Below are positions 20,902 to 32,290 of a stretch of 64,000 bases of DNA, piece after piece. Numbering within the stretch: position 1 is the stretch's first letter; each line of letters starts with the position of its first letter. The DNA lies in contig OZ037833.1 in NCBI GenBank assembly GCA_964035575.1, positions 2,542,001 to 2,606,000 on the forward strand, in the 5' to 3' direction. The stretch is from Rhynchopus sp. YZ270_cl-10 (Eukaryota; Euglenozoa; Diplonemea; Diplonemida; Diplonemidae). The notes under the pieces were generated by a model. The model was not told the DNA's origin. It saw nothing but the letters and a program-made list of their open reading frames with translations, and searched no databases. Position numbers and translations under genes: made by a program.

Positions 20902-23022
20902 AGAGTCGAGGAGCGTCTGATACTGGAGATGGAAGCTGCACAGGATCGACGTGAAGTGATCACTCTGGATAGCCTCTTGAAGACACCGGGAATGACTGAT
21001 CGTCTACGGCAACCGTACGTTCTTGCGCATAGTTCAGGCATGTCGTGGACGTACCAGAATTCCGCTGAACTGAAGGAGGGATTGTGCAAAGCCTTCACCA
21101 ACAACGCTGCACAGTATCTTGCGGGTACCAGAGACAAGACAACGTGCTCGCAGTCACTGATCTGCACAGGGCTGGGTATGGGGAAGTCTCGTACTCTGAT
21201 GATGGTTCCAGAGTTCCTAGAGCCTGTAACGAAGAACAAGATGGTATTTACCTTCAACGTGGCTTTTGAGAACGGGATTGGCTACCAATATCGGGAGGAG
21301 AAGCCGAATATGTCTGCAGTGGTCGATCGTATTTGTCACCATTTGCTGGGTCCCACGAAGGAGTTCCTGACGTGGCACCGCCAACATACAGCTGGCTTCA
21401 CACTTGATGAACTTATCGGAGGTTTATGCGGAACTACACCGACTAAGGATGTGGTGTGCCTGCTGATGCTCGACGGAGTGCACAACTTGGCAAACAATAT
21501 GCTTCAACCACTCGAGAACGATCCGATGCGTTCGTTCCTTCGGAATGAGCTGCAGGCCTTGCAGCTGAAATGTAAGTACTTTGTCTTCACCGTCTGCACG
21601 CTGACTGCACGGAAATCGGCGGTGGAGGCATTGAAGGGATCGAGTGTAGCTCGAACGTACTTACCCATCCCCGGTGTCTCCGAAATTCCTCCTATTGATG
21701 AGTCAATCGGTGTGACTAAACGTTTGTTTCGCTTTGTGAAGGGACATGGACGTGCGGTTGAGGCCCTGTGTACGGTAAAAAAGGAAAACCCATCAAAGAC
21801 TGACAACGAAGTGCTCGATATGGTGTGTGATGTGCTCACGACTCGTTATGGCACGTTCTGTGTCTCTCTCGATGAACAAATGAAGCTACTAAAGTATGCA
21901 CTGCTGCAGAAGCCTCTGCCGGATGAAGTCGATATTGCGGAGCACCTCTCGCAAGGTCTCATGGACGTTCGGTATGAAGGGGGGCAATCATATCTCTGGC
22001 CCTCACTCATCTGGGCTGTTTCCAACGCCGAGCTTAGTGGCAGTCTGCTCGCCCCGTACAACTTCTCAAATGAGTGCAACAGCAGTTCCTTTGAGGCGTT
22101 CCTGATGGCGTATCGCTGTACCCTCTCGAAGCTGCACGACAACAACAAAGAAATGGAAGTGGTGGAGATGCACAAAGCCGCGAAGTGGATGACTGATCCG
22201 GGCAGCATGACCTTCAGAAACATCCACCTCCAGCCCCTCTACGCAACATCGCGAACTGATACCCATGGTAAAGTGCAACCAAAAAGCACTATCACAGGTA
22301 AATGTGCACCGGATGCACATAAATCGGAATGTAAATCTTTCACTGGGCGCATCGTTCGGAATGTGCCTGGAGCACAGCACGGTGATATCTTTTTGGGTCT
22401 GAAGCAAAATGTGAATGAGGTGATACAGGCAAAGCACAGCATGAAGCAATCTTACCTGCAGGGTAGGAAGGAAGTCATCACTGCAATAAAGAAAGAGGTC
22501 GTAAAAGCAGCAGACGCAACTGATGTCTTCATGTTGCATACCACCGCTACCCTTCCGAAGCAGTGCGCCGAGTGGTGCAAAAAAGACGACTTTCTGAATG
22601 GTCACATTATAGGTGTGGTGGACGCAACTAACTTTATGGATTACTTCCACTTCCTCGCGCCGTTGTGGCTGAACGATGCGGAGAGTGAGCAGGAGAAGGA
22701 GGCTCTTGCTGCCCAGGCGAAGAAGAAGAAGGAGAAGGAGAAGACTGCAAAGGCCAAGAAGATGAAGGAGGCTCTTGCTGCCCAGGCGGAGAAGGAGAAG
22801 GAGAAGAAGGTTCGTGCAACCGTGAAGACGCAGGCTGATCTCAAGGCTTGTGTTGGACAGACTGCAGTAGATCAGGGGAACGTTCTCAGCTCAAGTCTGT
22901 TGGCATCGCGTCCCATGTGGCCAGCGCTCTCTCAACTCTTGAAAGTTCCCAGGTGCACGTGGAGCACACCGTTGCCGCAGACAGGAGCTGGTGTCTTGAG
23001 GAGACTCTGCAAATGCATTTAG
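20902..23022 (+). CDS. RHS/Crinkler-like P-loop NTPase, exon 2
   Basis: About 706 residues. A Walker-A-like loop (ICTGLGMGKSRTL, exon residues ~86-98) is followed about 90 residues later by a Walker-B-like strand (VCLLMLDGVHNL). The spacing and the flanking fold-like pattern (CTLTARKSAVEAL sensor-like strand, long helical lid) resemble the NTPase module of trypanosomatid RHS and Crinkler-RHS proteins. The first glycine of a classical Walker A is replaced by Thr. A Lys/Glu/Ala-rich coiled segment with a duplicated KEALAAQA motif lies near the C-terminus, where the true end of the protein is uncertain. The function in such families is nucleus-associated and poorly defined. The family call is by pattern, not alignment; a STAND-like ATPase is an alternative. 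Confidence 0.5.
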   Translation, partial: RVEERLILEMEAAQDRREVITLDSLLKTPGMTDRLRQPYVLAHSSGMSWTYQNSAELKEGLCKAFTNNAAQYLAGTRDKTTCSQSLICTGLGMGKSRTLMMVPEFLEPVTKNKMVFTFNVAFENGIGYQYREEKPNMSAVVDRICHHLLGPTKEFLTWHRQHTAGFTLDELIGGLCGTTPTKDVVCLLMLDGVHNLANNMLQPLENDPMRSFLRNELQALQLKCKYFVFTVCTLTARKSAVEALKGSSVARTYLPIPGVSEIPPIDESIGVTKRLFRFVKGHGRAVEALCTVKKENPSKTDNEVLDMVCDVLTTRYGTFCVSLDEQMKLLKYALLQKPLPDEVDIAEHLSQGLMDVRYEGGQSYLWPSLIWAVSNAELSGSLLAPYNFSNECNSSSFEAFLMAYRCTLSKLHDNNKEMEVVEMHKAAKWMTDPGSMTFRNIHLQPLYATSRTDTHGKVQPKSTITGKCAPDAHKSECKSFTGRIVRNVPGAQHGDIFLGLKQNVNEVIQAKHSMKQSYLQGRKEVITAIKKEVVKAADATDVFMLHTTATLPKQCAEWCKKDDFLNGHIIGVVDATNFMDYFHFLAPLWLNDAESEQEKEALAAQAKKKKEKEKTAKAKKMKEALAAQAEKEKEKKVRATVKTQADLKACVGQTAVDQGNVLSSSLLASRPMWPALSQLLKVPRCTWSTPLPQTGAGVLRRLCKCI

Positions 23023-23093
23023 ATGACCACCTCCTACACAGTAGGGCCGGCAGGGGTGCTGTCGCGTCTTCAACGTTTGAAAGGGGGGAGCAT

Positions 23094-23398
23094 AAAGTGC
23101 GGAAAAGTGCGGAAAAAGTGCGAATAGGTGCGGAAAAAGTGCGTGGATTAGGTGCGGAAAAAGTGCGTGGATTAGGTGTGGAAAAAGTGCGAATCAGCCC
23201 CCAAAAAATTTTTCCCCACCTTGTAAAAGTTGAACACTGTGTACTGTAGGTACTGTATACCTGTGTGCCTGTGTATTTGGCAAAGACAGTCAGCAAGCCT
23301 ACATGCTAAAAGTGCGAACAAGTGCGGAAAAAGTGTGGAAAAAGTGCGGAAAAAGTGCGGAAAAAGTGCGAGAAAGTGCGGAAAAGTGCGAATCAGAC
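23094..23398 (+). repeat. AAGTGCGGAAA minisatellite, two blocks
   Basis: Degenerate AAAGTGCGGA units occupy 23094-23200 and 23311-23398, separated by unique sequence. The second block ends AAGTGCGAATCAGACCCC then TTCAGCCACACC. The same ending recurs at about 39312-39350, which shows the block edge is itself a dispersed repeat. Confidence 0.8.
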
Positions 23399-23475
23399 CC
23401 CTTCAGCCACACCACTGCATGTGTTGACCCTCTCAAATACTTTCAATTCTGTGAACTGAAAATATACGAATCTAA

Positions 23476-23572
23476 CTTTTATTACCGCTGTTCAAACCAC
23501 AGTCATAACCCCTACCTCTTTTCATCCATCATCCTCCCTCTCTCCCTCCCACTTCCTATTACTATCACAGAG
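23476..23572 (+). repeat. 100 bp leader/acceptor repeat, right copy
   Basis: Direct repeat of 18803-18902. Here the acceptor CACAG ends at 23570 and serves the ankyrin-repeat gene. A short ATG ORF of 8 codons (23602-23628) lies between it and the main start codon. Confidence 0.85.
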
Positions 23573-23754
23573 GAACGCTCTACACTTTTCCAGCAACATA
23601 CGATGGCGTTCTGCTGGATTTCTTTTTGATTTTTGTTGTGGAAACCTTTGCAAAACTGAAGCTGAATTTTCGCAGCTTAAACGCATCTCTTCGCAAAAAA
23701 TCATTGGTTTTTTTCCCCCTCCACCTCGACCTCTAACGGAAGAGACGGTCTCTG

Positions 23755-26700
23755 ATGTTCGCTCCACCTCGCCGGTCGGCGCGAAAGACACAGAGACAAC
23801 GGACACAGAGTGGAGGACCTGGAGGACGTGCACCACAACGACAGAACACTAACACGAATGTCCCTGCGTACGCACGACCTACACGCGCCGCAAGCAGTGG
23901 TGCTGCAGTAAACAACAACAACAACAACGCACGCAACTTACGGAGAACCGCTTCCGCTGGCAGGCGCAAGCCTCTGAAGCAACAACCACAACAACAACAC
24001 CATCATTTTGAGACCGTAGATATGGCAGCCCACGTAGACTCCCCACAACGCGTCATAGAGAAGTACGCAGAACAGGCACGCAAACGACGGCACGAAAGAG
24101 AAACTGAAAAGCTCCGCTCCCGCAACCCTCTGCCGCATGGGTTGACGTTGCACCACGCTGCGTCGTCCATCCTCGAGTGGTGTGCGATTGTGAGTGGCGT
24201 GCATGCACCGCACGGTGCAAGGAGTCCTCCCACCTCACCGCTCTATGAGCAGCATACACAAGGCTTCGCATCTGATTCCACAGGGTCCGCCACAGGGTCG
24301 ATCGGCTCAGATGATGATCGCCCACAATCGAGAAGAAAGTGGCAGTATCCTTCAGAGGGCAGGCCCTTCACAGCATCGCTCCCCGTTGTGCTATCTGACG
24401 CAGGGCGGCGGTCGTTGTCGCCAGAGTTTGCAAGGATGCAGAGACACAGCATTGCACAACGTTCCCACGCCCGAGCGTCTCGGTCCAATTCAGATTCACA
24501 TCGAATGTCCTCTCGAGGGCAAAGCGTTGGGAGCACCACCAGCCCTCCCAAAACTGTGGGCTTTATCGATCCATTACAGGATATTGTGGGGAATGGGAGG
24601 GTCTCTCAGCCGAGGTCTGGGTCTAGGTCAAATTCACCGTTACGTTGGGCGCATCCAGAAAAACAGGACTTGGCACCTGACCATTGGTGGAACACCTACA
24701 AGACAATGCAGAACGATTCCGACGGGGACATGGAGGCTGAGAGCACGGGAAGCAGTTCTTCTTACGGCCCGGTCGAAGACCCGATAACGGACCCACGATT
24801 TGCAGGCATGAGCTTTGCCCAGGAGGTCACCGGGTACACACAACAGGAGACAAGCCACCCCACAGCACACATCTCCCCAGCACGATCCTACGTCTATGAT
24901 GACCACAGACCTGCATCAGTTACTCCACCACGGCAGGAGGTCGAGCAACCTCCACAAGACCCTCCACGCCCCTCTATCCCACAACTCCAACACCACAAAC
25001 CCAAAAGGGTGCGCAGCAATGACTACGACATCCTCCCAGTCAACGCACTGCAACCAGCTGATACAGTCCAACCACAGCCTATGAGACAGCCTCCAGCACA
25101 ATCCCAACCACCTCGGTCCATTTCACCAGCCGAGGGAGGTGCCCCACCTACCCTAGCAGAGGCACTACTCAGCGAAGGGGATTGCTTCGACAAAAGCTAC
25201 GTCCACGGTGCTGCACCCAAGGTGGTCTATCGGCAGGACGAAGGCATAGTGCATAGTGCACCTTCTGTTGCGTCTGTAGGGGAGGTGAACGGTGGGGCAA
25301 CAGCGCAACCACAGCCACAGCCACAGCCCTCTACCTCAGCAAAGATGACGCCCGCAGCATCGCCCTCACCCACCCAAGAGGAAAGCAACGAATTTGTTCG
25401 ATTAACAAACAGCAATTTGATCCGCACCCTACGGACCGACAAGAAAACCACCGACGTCGAGGTGCTTCACGAACTCATCAAAACCGGAAACCTCGGTGCT
25501 GTCGAACAGCAACTCCAATACGTAGGGGAAGGGAGCTACTACTCTGAACCGTTTCTCAAAAACAAAAAGGTCGACGACGCGACCCCGCTGATCACCGCCA
25601 TCCAAGCGAATCATCTGCACATTGTCAAATTTCTTCTCCGCAAATCAGGAGAGGAAGTGTACTGCGCGGACATTGAGGGGATGACTGCGTTTCACGTTGC
25701 GTGCAAGGTGCCGGACTATGTCGTTATCGCACCTCTTGTTGCGGCTGCGACAGATCGTTCCAAACGCAAAACGCTTTTAAACAAACGAGAATACAAGAAC
25801 GGTCAGACAGCGCTTCACTTCCTCCTACGCTCTGGACGGTACGGCCAAGGTGTACAGGAATGTGTCGCTATGTTGATCCAGGCTGGCAGCGATGTGACAA
25901 TCGAGGACAACCGTGGGGTGAGCTGCGCAGAGCTCATGCTTCGTGATGATATGAAAGACATTCTGCTTGAAACATGCCAAAAATTTGGCGAAAATTCGGT
26001 TCTTGCGACACTCGAAAAACTGCAGGAACGCAAGAAGGACCCCAATTTGGAATATATTGTCAACAAATCTGGACGCAAAAAGTCGAAACTACGGACGTTC
26101 CTTTCTACCCCTAGCTCGACGAATGAGATGTTGAAGTTTGTTTTTTTGACGCCGTTTGATCAGTTTGATACTCAAAACTTTCACAAAAGGATTATCCTGA
26201 CTTATCGGGAGCTTATCTCCAAGAAGAACGTTTCCATTATCTCACTTCAACACGGCGACCCAGACGAGATCAACAGAATGATGCGCAGACTACCCGAAAA
26301 GGACCGCTTCACCTCCGACGGCGTTGTTGTTCGGGTCCTTCTGTCCAACCTCCCGGAAAACTCTGAAACGAAAAACAACATCATTGCCGAGATCGTAGCC
26401 TCCGAGACCAACCCCACCACCCAGGTCTACGTCGAACGAGAGTACGAGGACTACTCCAAGCACTCCCCTATCGCGACCCCTGCACTAACACCTCCAGAGC
26501 CGGAACCACTACAGACGCCACGACCCCCTGCGCACACACCCCCTACACAAGACCTACCTACCCAAGACGACCCGCCACGTATCCAGATCATCCAAGCCAC
26601 AGGCGATAAGAAGATCCGCACCCCCACCTTAGGTGACGAAGTGTCCTCCGATGCTGTGGCCCACGCAGCGGTGCTGCGATACGACAGCAACGGCGATTCA

Positions 26701-28123
26701 CGTCTCTGTCTCGAAGAATGGAATGAGATGCTGAAGGATCTAGGTTCCATCCCCGTATCAGAGTCGACCTTCGAAGGGATGTGCGCACAGCACGGTGTCG
26801 ACGTGGTGCGTGGTCTCAACGCAGATGCCTTAGTAAAGATGTTCACAACGCATACCGAAGAATCCTTCAGAGAGGTGCTATGTCTCCCCAGTGTAGGCAC
26901 CGAAGTTGCTGCAACAAACCTACAAAACAGAAAGGCGCTGAACAATAAGACCGGCATCGTGAGTGGCTACAAAAAGTTTAATATTTGCTTTGTCGACTTT
27001 TTTGCCAATGCTAAGGCGCCTCATGCAGTTTCCATAAAAAAACTGACCTGGGAAGGAAAACGCGACTGGCTGCAGCCTCCGTCAAACACCCCATACTTCG
27101 AAACACTTTTCCTGAACACTCGAGTGTTTCGCGATGAGTTTATCAACCAATGCTATGAAACGACGGGGGGGTGGGTTCAGTTCAAGGGGAATCATGAGTT
27201 CCACAACTACAAGGTGCACTCTGTTTGCGAGAAGCCAATATCGAGCACACGGGAGATGATGCACACGGCGGATGAGATGGATTCGTTTATCTCGAATGTG
27301 GATGCGCTCAAGATTGTACTGACCCCACCGCCTCTGACACACTACGGGCAGGTCAAGATCGTTGGTCTGAAGGAGAGCCGCTATTTGAACGGCAAGACCG
27401 GCACCATTGCCTCCGTGCGCGACCGTGGCCAGGTCGTTCTCGTCAAAGTCCCTGGTGTGTCCATGGCTACCCCTATCTCGCATTTCAACATTGTCCCCAT
27501 CGATGCCGAAAAACCCTCATCACGACCCAAAGAGCCAGACGCTACACCCGACTGGGTCAAACCTGGCCTCCAGGTCCGTATTGAAGGACTCAAAATCCAC
27601 TCCCACCTGAACAACCAAATAGGGACCATAGTGTGTCTCCGTCCTTCCGATAAGGTGGCGATTGTGAAGCTTCCTGGGGTTCCGGTATGAATTCTTTGTA
27701 CTGTACGTCTTTCTTTAGAAGGTGACTGAGCACGAGATCCTTAGGGTCATCTTATAAACTTTTCTTTGTTTATTTTCCCCCACCCTACCCCCTCCCTCAC
27801 CATTCACCATTCACCCCTAACCACAGGAAGCGCCTCTACGCCATGGTAACCTTCGCCCCATAACAATCAAGCAGGAAGAAGTCCTCACCCGCGAGCCCTC
27901 CTTCGCCAAGGGCATCCCCTACCGGCACTCCATAGGCGAGTCTGACGCACCCATGGAAAGCTCTGGACGGTCCAGCCTGCACCTCCCACCCTCACACAGA
28001 CCTGCCTCCATTGCACGGTACAAAGGGCGCAGTGTTGTCCGCAGACATCCAGAGGATGAGAGGGTAAGTCCCATTGTGGGGTATACTGAACAGAACTCAG
28101 GGAAACGGTTATTCCCTTTGTGA
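23755..28123 (+). CDS. Ankyrin / EF-hand / KOW-like multidomain protein (spliced)
   Basis: Exon 1 is 23755-27684 (1310 codons) and exon 2 starts at 27827. Residues 1-~560 are low-complexity Pro/Ser/Gln/Arg-rich. Three or so ankyrin repeats follow (~566-735: DDATPLITAIQANHLHIVKFLL, GQTALHFLLRSG, GSDVTIEDNRG). A segment with LKFVFLTPFDQF / ILTYREL faintly recalls RasGEF N-terminal regions. An EF-hand loop, DSNGDSRLCLEE, lies at ~977-988. Two clear KOW/SH3-like repeats (V+I.GL+...LN...GTI) end the exon. The intron uses donor GTATGA and acceptor CCACAG in phase 0. Exon 2 continues in frame with EAPLRHGNLRPITIK... and stops at 28123, unless GTAAGT at 28064 is a second donor. The likely role is an intracellular scaffold; nothing catalytic is visible. 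Confidence 0.75.
27685..27826 (+). other. Intron of ankyrin gene, carrying an H1 hairpin
   Basis: 142 bp, GTATGA...CCACAG, phase 0. The downstream exon remains open for about 80 codons before the next donor-like site. H1 hairpin 27719-27752 sits between donor and pyrimidine tract. Confidence 0.75.
27719..27752 (+). ncRNA. H1 hairpin within intron
   Basis: AAGGTGACTGAGCACGAGAT then CCTTAGGGTCATCTT, followed by ATAAACTTTTCTTTG. It closely resembles the copy at 18758. Confidence 0.55.
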
Positions 28124-28883
28124 GGGTTTTTTTCGTGATTTTGAAAAAAAAATATCAGTGCATTCGGGGGAAGAAATTGCCCCAATCTAGAGCATTTTTT
28201 TTGTGGTGACGTACTGTGATCTTTTAGTTTGTACATTTTTTTTGTGAAGATGGTTTCTTTTTCATCTTTGAAGTTCTTTTTTTGAGGTGACTGAAGTACT
28301 AGAGAGACGCTCATCTTGTCACCCTTTCTCTTTTTTTGTCTGTGATTTATGTCATTTGGGTTTTGTGTTTTCCGTATACGCTGCCTGTAGATGGGGGGCC
28401 CTTCTAGTTCATTGTCCCCCCTTTTTGTTAGCTTTAAGATGACTCAGTATTTTGAGGCTTAGGTTCATCTTACAAACCCCCCTTTTTTTGTTGAATAGAT
28501 GTCAGTCTGATGTGTCATTTTTCACCTTTTTTTTTTTTTTTAAACGGAACGAAAACGGTGTGAGAGAGAGGAAGGGATGGACAGATCAATCAACGAAAAA
28601 TTCTTTTTCTGATTTCGTTTCTTTCTTTATCAGACTAGCTTAAACTCAGACAACAGTTTTTATTTTCACTAGAGTTCACCTTTGCAGTGTAATGGTATTG
28701 CCACACCAAGCGTTATCAAAAAAAAATGAAAACCCCCCCCTAGAGAGAAAATAGCAAATATCAGTAAGTCATACAACAAACATCGGTGGGGGGGTGAAAA
28801 ACCCCTCTTAGGGTTTTGAAGTACCAAAACCCACCCAATGTTTTTTCCTCCTCATCGGTGTTTGTTATTGTTGTTGTTAGACC
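28124..28883. other. AT-rich spacer with two H1 hairpins
   Basis: No gene is seen. Two H1-type hairpins (28285-28319, 28436-28472), an H5-like ATCAACGAAAAA (about 28586) and a foldback with CATCGGTG arms (28777-28870) occupy it. A relative of the foldback lies at 46948-46992. Confidence 0.6.
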
Positions 28884-29611
28884 ATATATCATACATTCCA
28901 TGACTTTGCGTATACTTTTTCATATTTTGCACTCAGAAATGCGAGATGCATATTTTTGATCGTCCGACCCCGCAATTGAACGTTTCGAATCGGCCGGATC
29001 CAAAGAAATAAAAATCCAGAAAAAAAAATTTTTTTTCCAAAAAAAAATATCAAGGTGAGCGTATTTCTGTTTTGGCTCTCGGTGAGGTGGGTGTGTGGCA
29101 TGTAATTTTTCCCACCCGAAAACCAGCGGAAGTGAATTTCCGAGCTCCCCGCTTTTCACCATAAAAAAAATCGACCACTTTAGTGGAGTAGAAGTCAATT
29201 TAAAGTGGCTCCATGGGTCTTTATACAGTAACGTATAGGGATTTCAGTGCAGAAAAGGGGGTCGGCTCTACCAAAAGTTGCGTACCGTGGAGTGTGTTTC
29301 CGGGCTAAAAAAATGGTCGGAATTGAAAGATTTGTCAAAAATAAATCCAAAGAAAAAAAAATCGAAAACTTTCTTCAAAAAAAATCCAATTTAGAGACGC
29401 CACTGTGTTGCTACCCAAAGAGGGGGTTTTCTTAAGGAATTCCTTAAGAAACCTGCATAGAAAGGTGAAAAAAGGGGTCGGCTCCATCAAAAGTTGCATC
29501 CCGTGGAGTGTGTTTCCGGGGTAAAAAATTTGTCTGAATTGAAGGATTTGTAAAAAATAAGTCCAAAAAAACAAAAATCGAAAACTTTCTCCAAAAATAA
29601 CTAATTATTAG

Positions 29612-29754
29612 CGTGAAATAAAGTGCACTTTTTTTCACGCCCACGTAATTTTGGCTCACGAGTGAGAGTTTATTGCCCGAGCCGCAGGCGAGGGCAATAA
29701 TAGAGCACGAGTGAGACAAAATACGTGGAAGTGAAAAAACGCACTTTATTTCAA
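29612..29754. repeat. 143 bp palindrome downstream of recombinase gene
   Basis: Near-perfect inverted arms (GAAATAAAGTGC...GCACTTTATTTC; CCACGTA...TACGTGG; TTTATTGCCC...GGGCAATAA) surround the apex CGAGCCGCAGGCGAG. The apex sequence, reverse-complemented, matches the apex of the palindrome at 46226-46405. Confidence 0.9.
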
Positions 29755-30051
29755 ACTAATACGTAGTTTTGTTTTACAAGTGAAAATGATATTTTTGCTG
29801 GGATCCTTCACAAACGAGACGTAAAATAGAGTGATTTTATGAACAAAATGTGGGTACCTGTAAGTGAGAGTGTGAATGAGAGTAGGGGAACATGTGAACA
29901 TCAATCAAAAGCAGGGAAGGGGTTACTTTTTTTGATATATGCCTCCTATGACTGGTACTAATTACAAGATGTCACCACTCATCTCGCCTGTAGGGGGGGG
30001 GCAGGTGTATAGAGCATCACAGAAGGGGGGTTTTTTTTTTTGCACTCATGA

Positions 30052-31068
30052 TCATGGTTTGTTCTGTTGCACATTGATGTTAATCTTGACTTCTTGTGGC
30101 GTCTGAGTTGGGGGACTGTTGTTCTGTGTCAACAGCTGTGACATCGCAACTTGACCGGCCTGTGTGACTTCGGTGTACCTTTGTGGCATTGCCTGACTGA
30201 CCCACCCATAGTGGCGTTGCATCTGTACAATAGATGCTCCTGCCTCAGCGGCTTGAGTCGCAGAAGACCTGCGGAAGCTGTGCCCAGTGTACGAACCGTC
30301 CAGCGCAAGCACCCTCGCGACTTCTGCAGGTATGCCGTACATTTTGTTGATGCCAAGAGGTTGCACACGAAAGGTCCCAGTAGTAGTTCTGTCAGCTGTC
30401 GTCTTAGTTCCAGTGATGAAGAAGCGACCCTCCTGTGAAACTGGTGAGCGCCGGTTCAGGTACTCCTCCACCACACAAAAGTAGATGCTGTCTCTTGGTA
30501 CCACAAACCTCCCACGCTCCATGTCGGCCTTTTTCACCTTAGCACAGTGCTGGTACGTGAAGAGGTATCCCACTGGTGATTCCTGATAATTTGTCATCTC
30601 AAGCATCAGTGCTTCTGTGCATCTCATTCCCGACAGAAAACACACCGCGACGTAAGCCTTGCGGACACACCAGTAGCAGTCGCTCAACTCGCTCATCTTG
30701 AGAAACATCTCCACTTCTCCCTTCGAAAACGTCTTGCTCTTCTTCGTCGATTCGTCACTTCCCCAGGTCTTCAGCAACAGCCCGATGCGGTGGTACTCCT
30801 TTAGTGAAAAGTCGAACTCCGTCTTGAACATAAAGTTGAGCTTAGAGTAGCACGACCATAATGAGCTGGCTTTGTAGCTGCGTTCTTCGCGCAGGTGTGT
30901 CAAGTAAGAGACCACATGTTCTTCTCTTGGCTGCTTCCGCCCCGTGATTTTATTGTGTTGTAAAAACTTATTCCACTCCGTTTTGTATGCAGTGCTTGAC
31001 TTCAACCCTGCCAGAAGCTCGGTCTCATACAGATCCTCCATAGCCTCCTTCTTCTTGGTCCTTGGCAT
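30052..31068 (-). CDS. Tyrosine recombinase (Crypton-like)
   Basis: 338 residues. The catalytic set of tyrosine recombinases is visible: Arg149 in CFLSGMRCTEAL, His263-x-x-Arg266 in TGHSFRRSSATQAAEAGAS, Trp289 in RHYGW and the nucleophile Tyr298 in AMPQRY. The N-terminal ~110 residues fit a core-binding helical domain. No reverse transcriptase or other gene accompanies it, which favours a Crypton-type DNA transposon over other recombinase elements. It appears intact. The ATG at 31068 opens MPRTKKKE, nearly the same start as the broken relative at 45840. Its 3' end lies 300 bp from a large palindrome and its 5' end 40 bp from a stem-loop cluster. Confidence 0.85.
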   Translation of the reverse strand: MPRTKKKEAMEDLYETELLAGLKSSTAYKTEWNKFLQHNKITGRKQPREEHVVSYLTHLREERSYKASSLWSCYSKLNFMFKTEFDFSLKEYHRIGLLLKTWGSDESTKKSKTFSKGEVEMFLKMSELSDCYWCVRKAYVAVCFLSGMRCTEALMLEMTNYQESPVGYLFTYQHCAKVKKADMERGRFVVPRDSIYFCVVEEYLNRRSPVSQEGRFFITGTKTTADRTTTGTFRVQPLGINKMYGIPAEVARVLALDGSYTGHSFRRSSATQAAEAGASIVQMQRHYGWVSQAMPQRYTEVTQAGQVAMSQLLTQNNSPPTQTPQEVKININVQQNKP

Positions 31069-31104
31069 GATTTGTAGGGTGGAGTGTGTGGTTTTGTGAC
31101 TGAC

Positions 31105-31206
31105 AGAAAACAGTGAAACTTTTTTTCACGCCAGTGAAACTTTTTTTCACGCCTCCAGCGAAATTACTAAGAGCAAGCGTGAAAAAAAGCTCACTTTATT
31201 TCACGC
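31105..31206. repeat. Stem-loop cluster upstream of recombinase
   Basis: Two GTGAAACTTTTTTTCAC-type stem-loops are followed by GCGTGAAAAAAAGCTCACTTTATTTCACGC. They share sequence with the arms of the 29612-29754 palindrome. Equivalent GCAGGGAATAAA stem-loops lie upstream of the second recombinase copy. Confidence 0.75.
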
Positions 31207-32290
31207 CCCGTTTGTGAAGGATCCCAGCAAAAAGTCATTTTCACATGTGATATAAAAAATCAATTTACAAAGGTCACTGTGTTGCGATAAAAGAGGAGGT
31301 TTTCTTAAGGAAGTCCTTAAGAAACCTGCATAGAAACGTTCCCAAAGGGGGTACCACAGCCAAAAATCACCTAACCAGCCACAGAGGCATAAAAAAAATC
31401 GTGCGACCCCGGAATTGAACGTTTTCGTTACCGATCTTTCCAAAGAAATAAAAATCGAAAAAAAAAATCGGGGGTAAAATTCATAAAATCCATCTGTCCA
31501 CGGACAGTTGCATTTGCGACCCAGGTCGTGCATTGTTGATCCCGAAAATGGGCGGAAGTGAATTTCCGGATCGATCTGAAAAAATTCCGGGGTCGCAACA
31601 TTTTTTTGGCGGATTTTTTATCACTTTAAACTGGCTCCAGAAACAGGCTTTTCTATACGCAAAGTCATGGAATGTATGATATATTTTTTTTTTAGTTTTG
31701 ATCGATTTGATTGACACCAGAACCAACATTTCGTTCATTTGCGATTTTTTTTTGGATGTATCTGCATCGGATGTCCTTTGTACTTTCTCTTCTCTTCTTT
31801 GCTTTGAAAGTATATGAAACTGATTTTTTTTTTGAATGTTTGAAAAAAAAAAAAATTGTGCGTATCCAGCAAGACTTTATAGATGATTAAAGCACAGAGA
31901 GGCTATAGGATCATCTAAAAGACATACACCGGGTATTATATCAAATGTTACACCGTGACAACGTTTTTTTTCAAAAATCATAACATTGTTACGTTTTTAC
32001 GTTTGATATAACGACCTGTATATTGCCCCTTTCTTTGTACTAAGGGTTTACTTCATAGGTGGCTAAGCATAGAGGCTTAGTGTAATCTTACAAAAACTTT
32101 CTTTTTATTTTGCTCTCAATTTGAATGCATATGTTGACATATTCTTTTGATAAGGTTAGAGAGACCAGAGGTTGTACACCCTTCTCAGAGGGCTTTCTTC
32201 GCGTAACCACCAACCTCGCTCCTTCCCTTTTTACAGCGCAAACTCCCAAGCGCAACACTCCATGGGGTTTCAATAGCCCCACGGAGCGTC

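Larger units (their letters stand above)
28884..31684. mobile_element. TIR element containing a tyrosine recombinase element
   Basis: 31 bp inverted ends (28884-28914, 31654-31684) begin ATATATCA and end CGTATA. Subterminal blocks (GTCCGACCCCG, CCGGATCGATCTGAAAAA, GGGGTCGCAACATTTTTTTG) are shared with the element at 41014-42323, so they form one family. An inner element with its own 35 bp inverted repeats (29780-29816, 31210-31244, GCTGGGATCCTTCACAAACG) carries the recombinase gene. The short AAACCTGCATAGAAA block lies on both sides in direct orientation. Confidence 0.75.
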
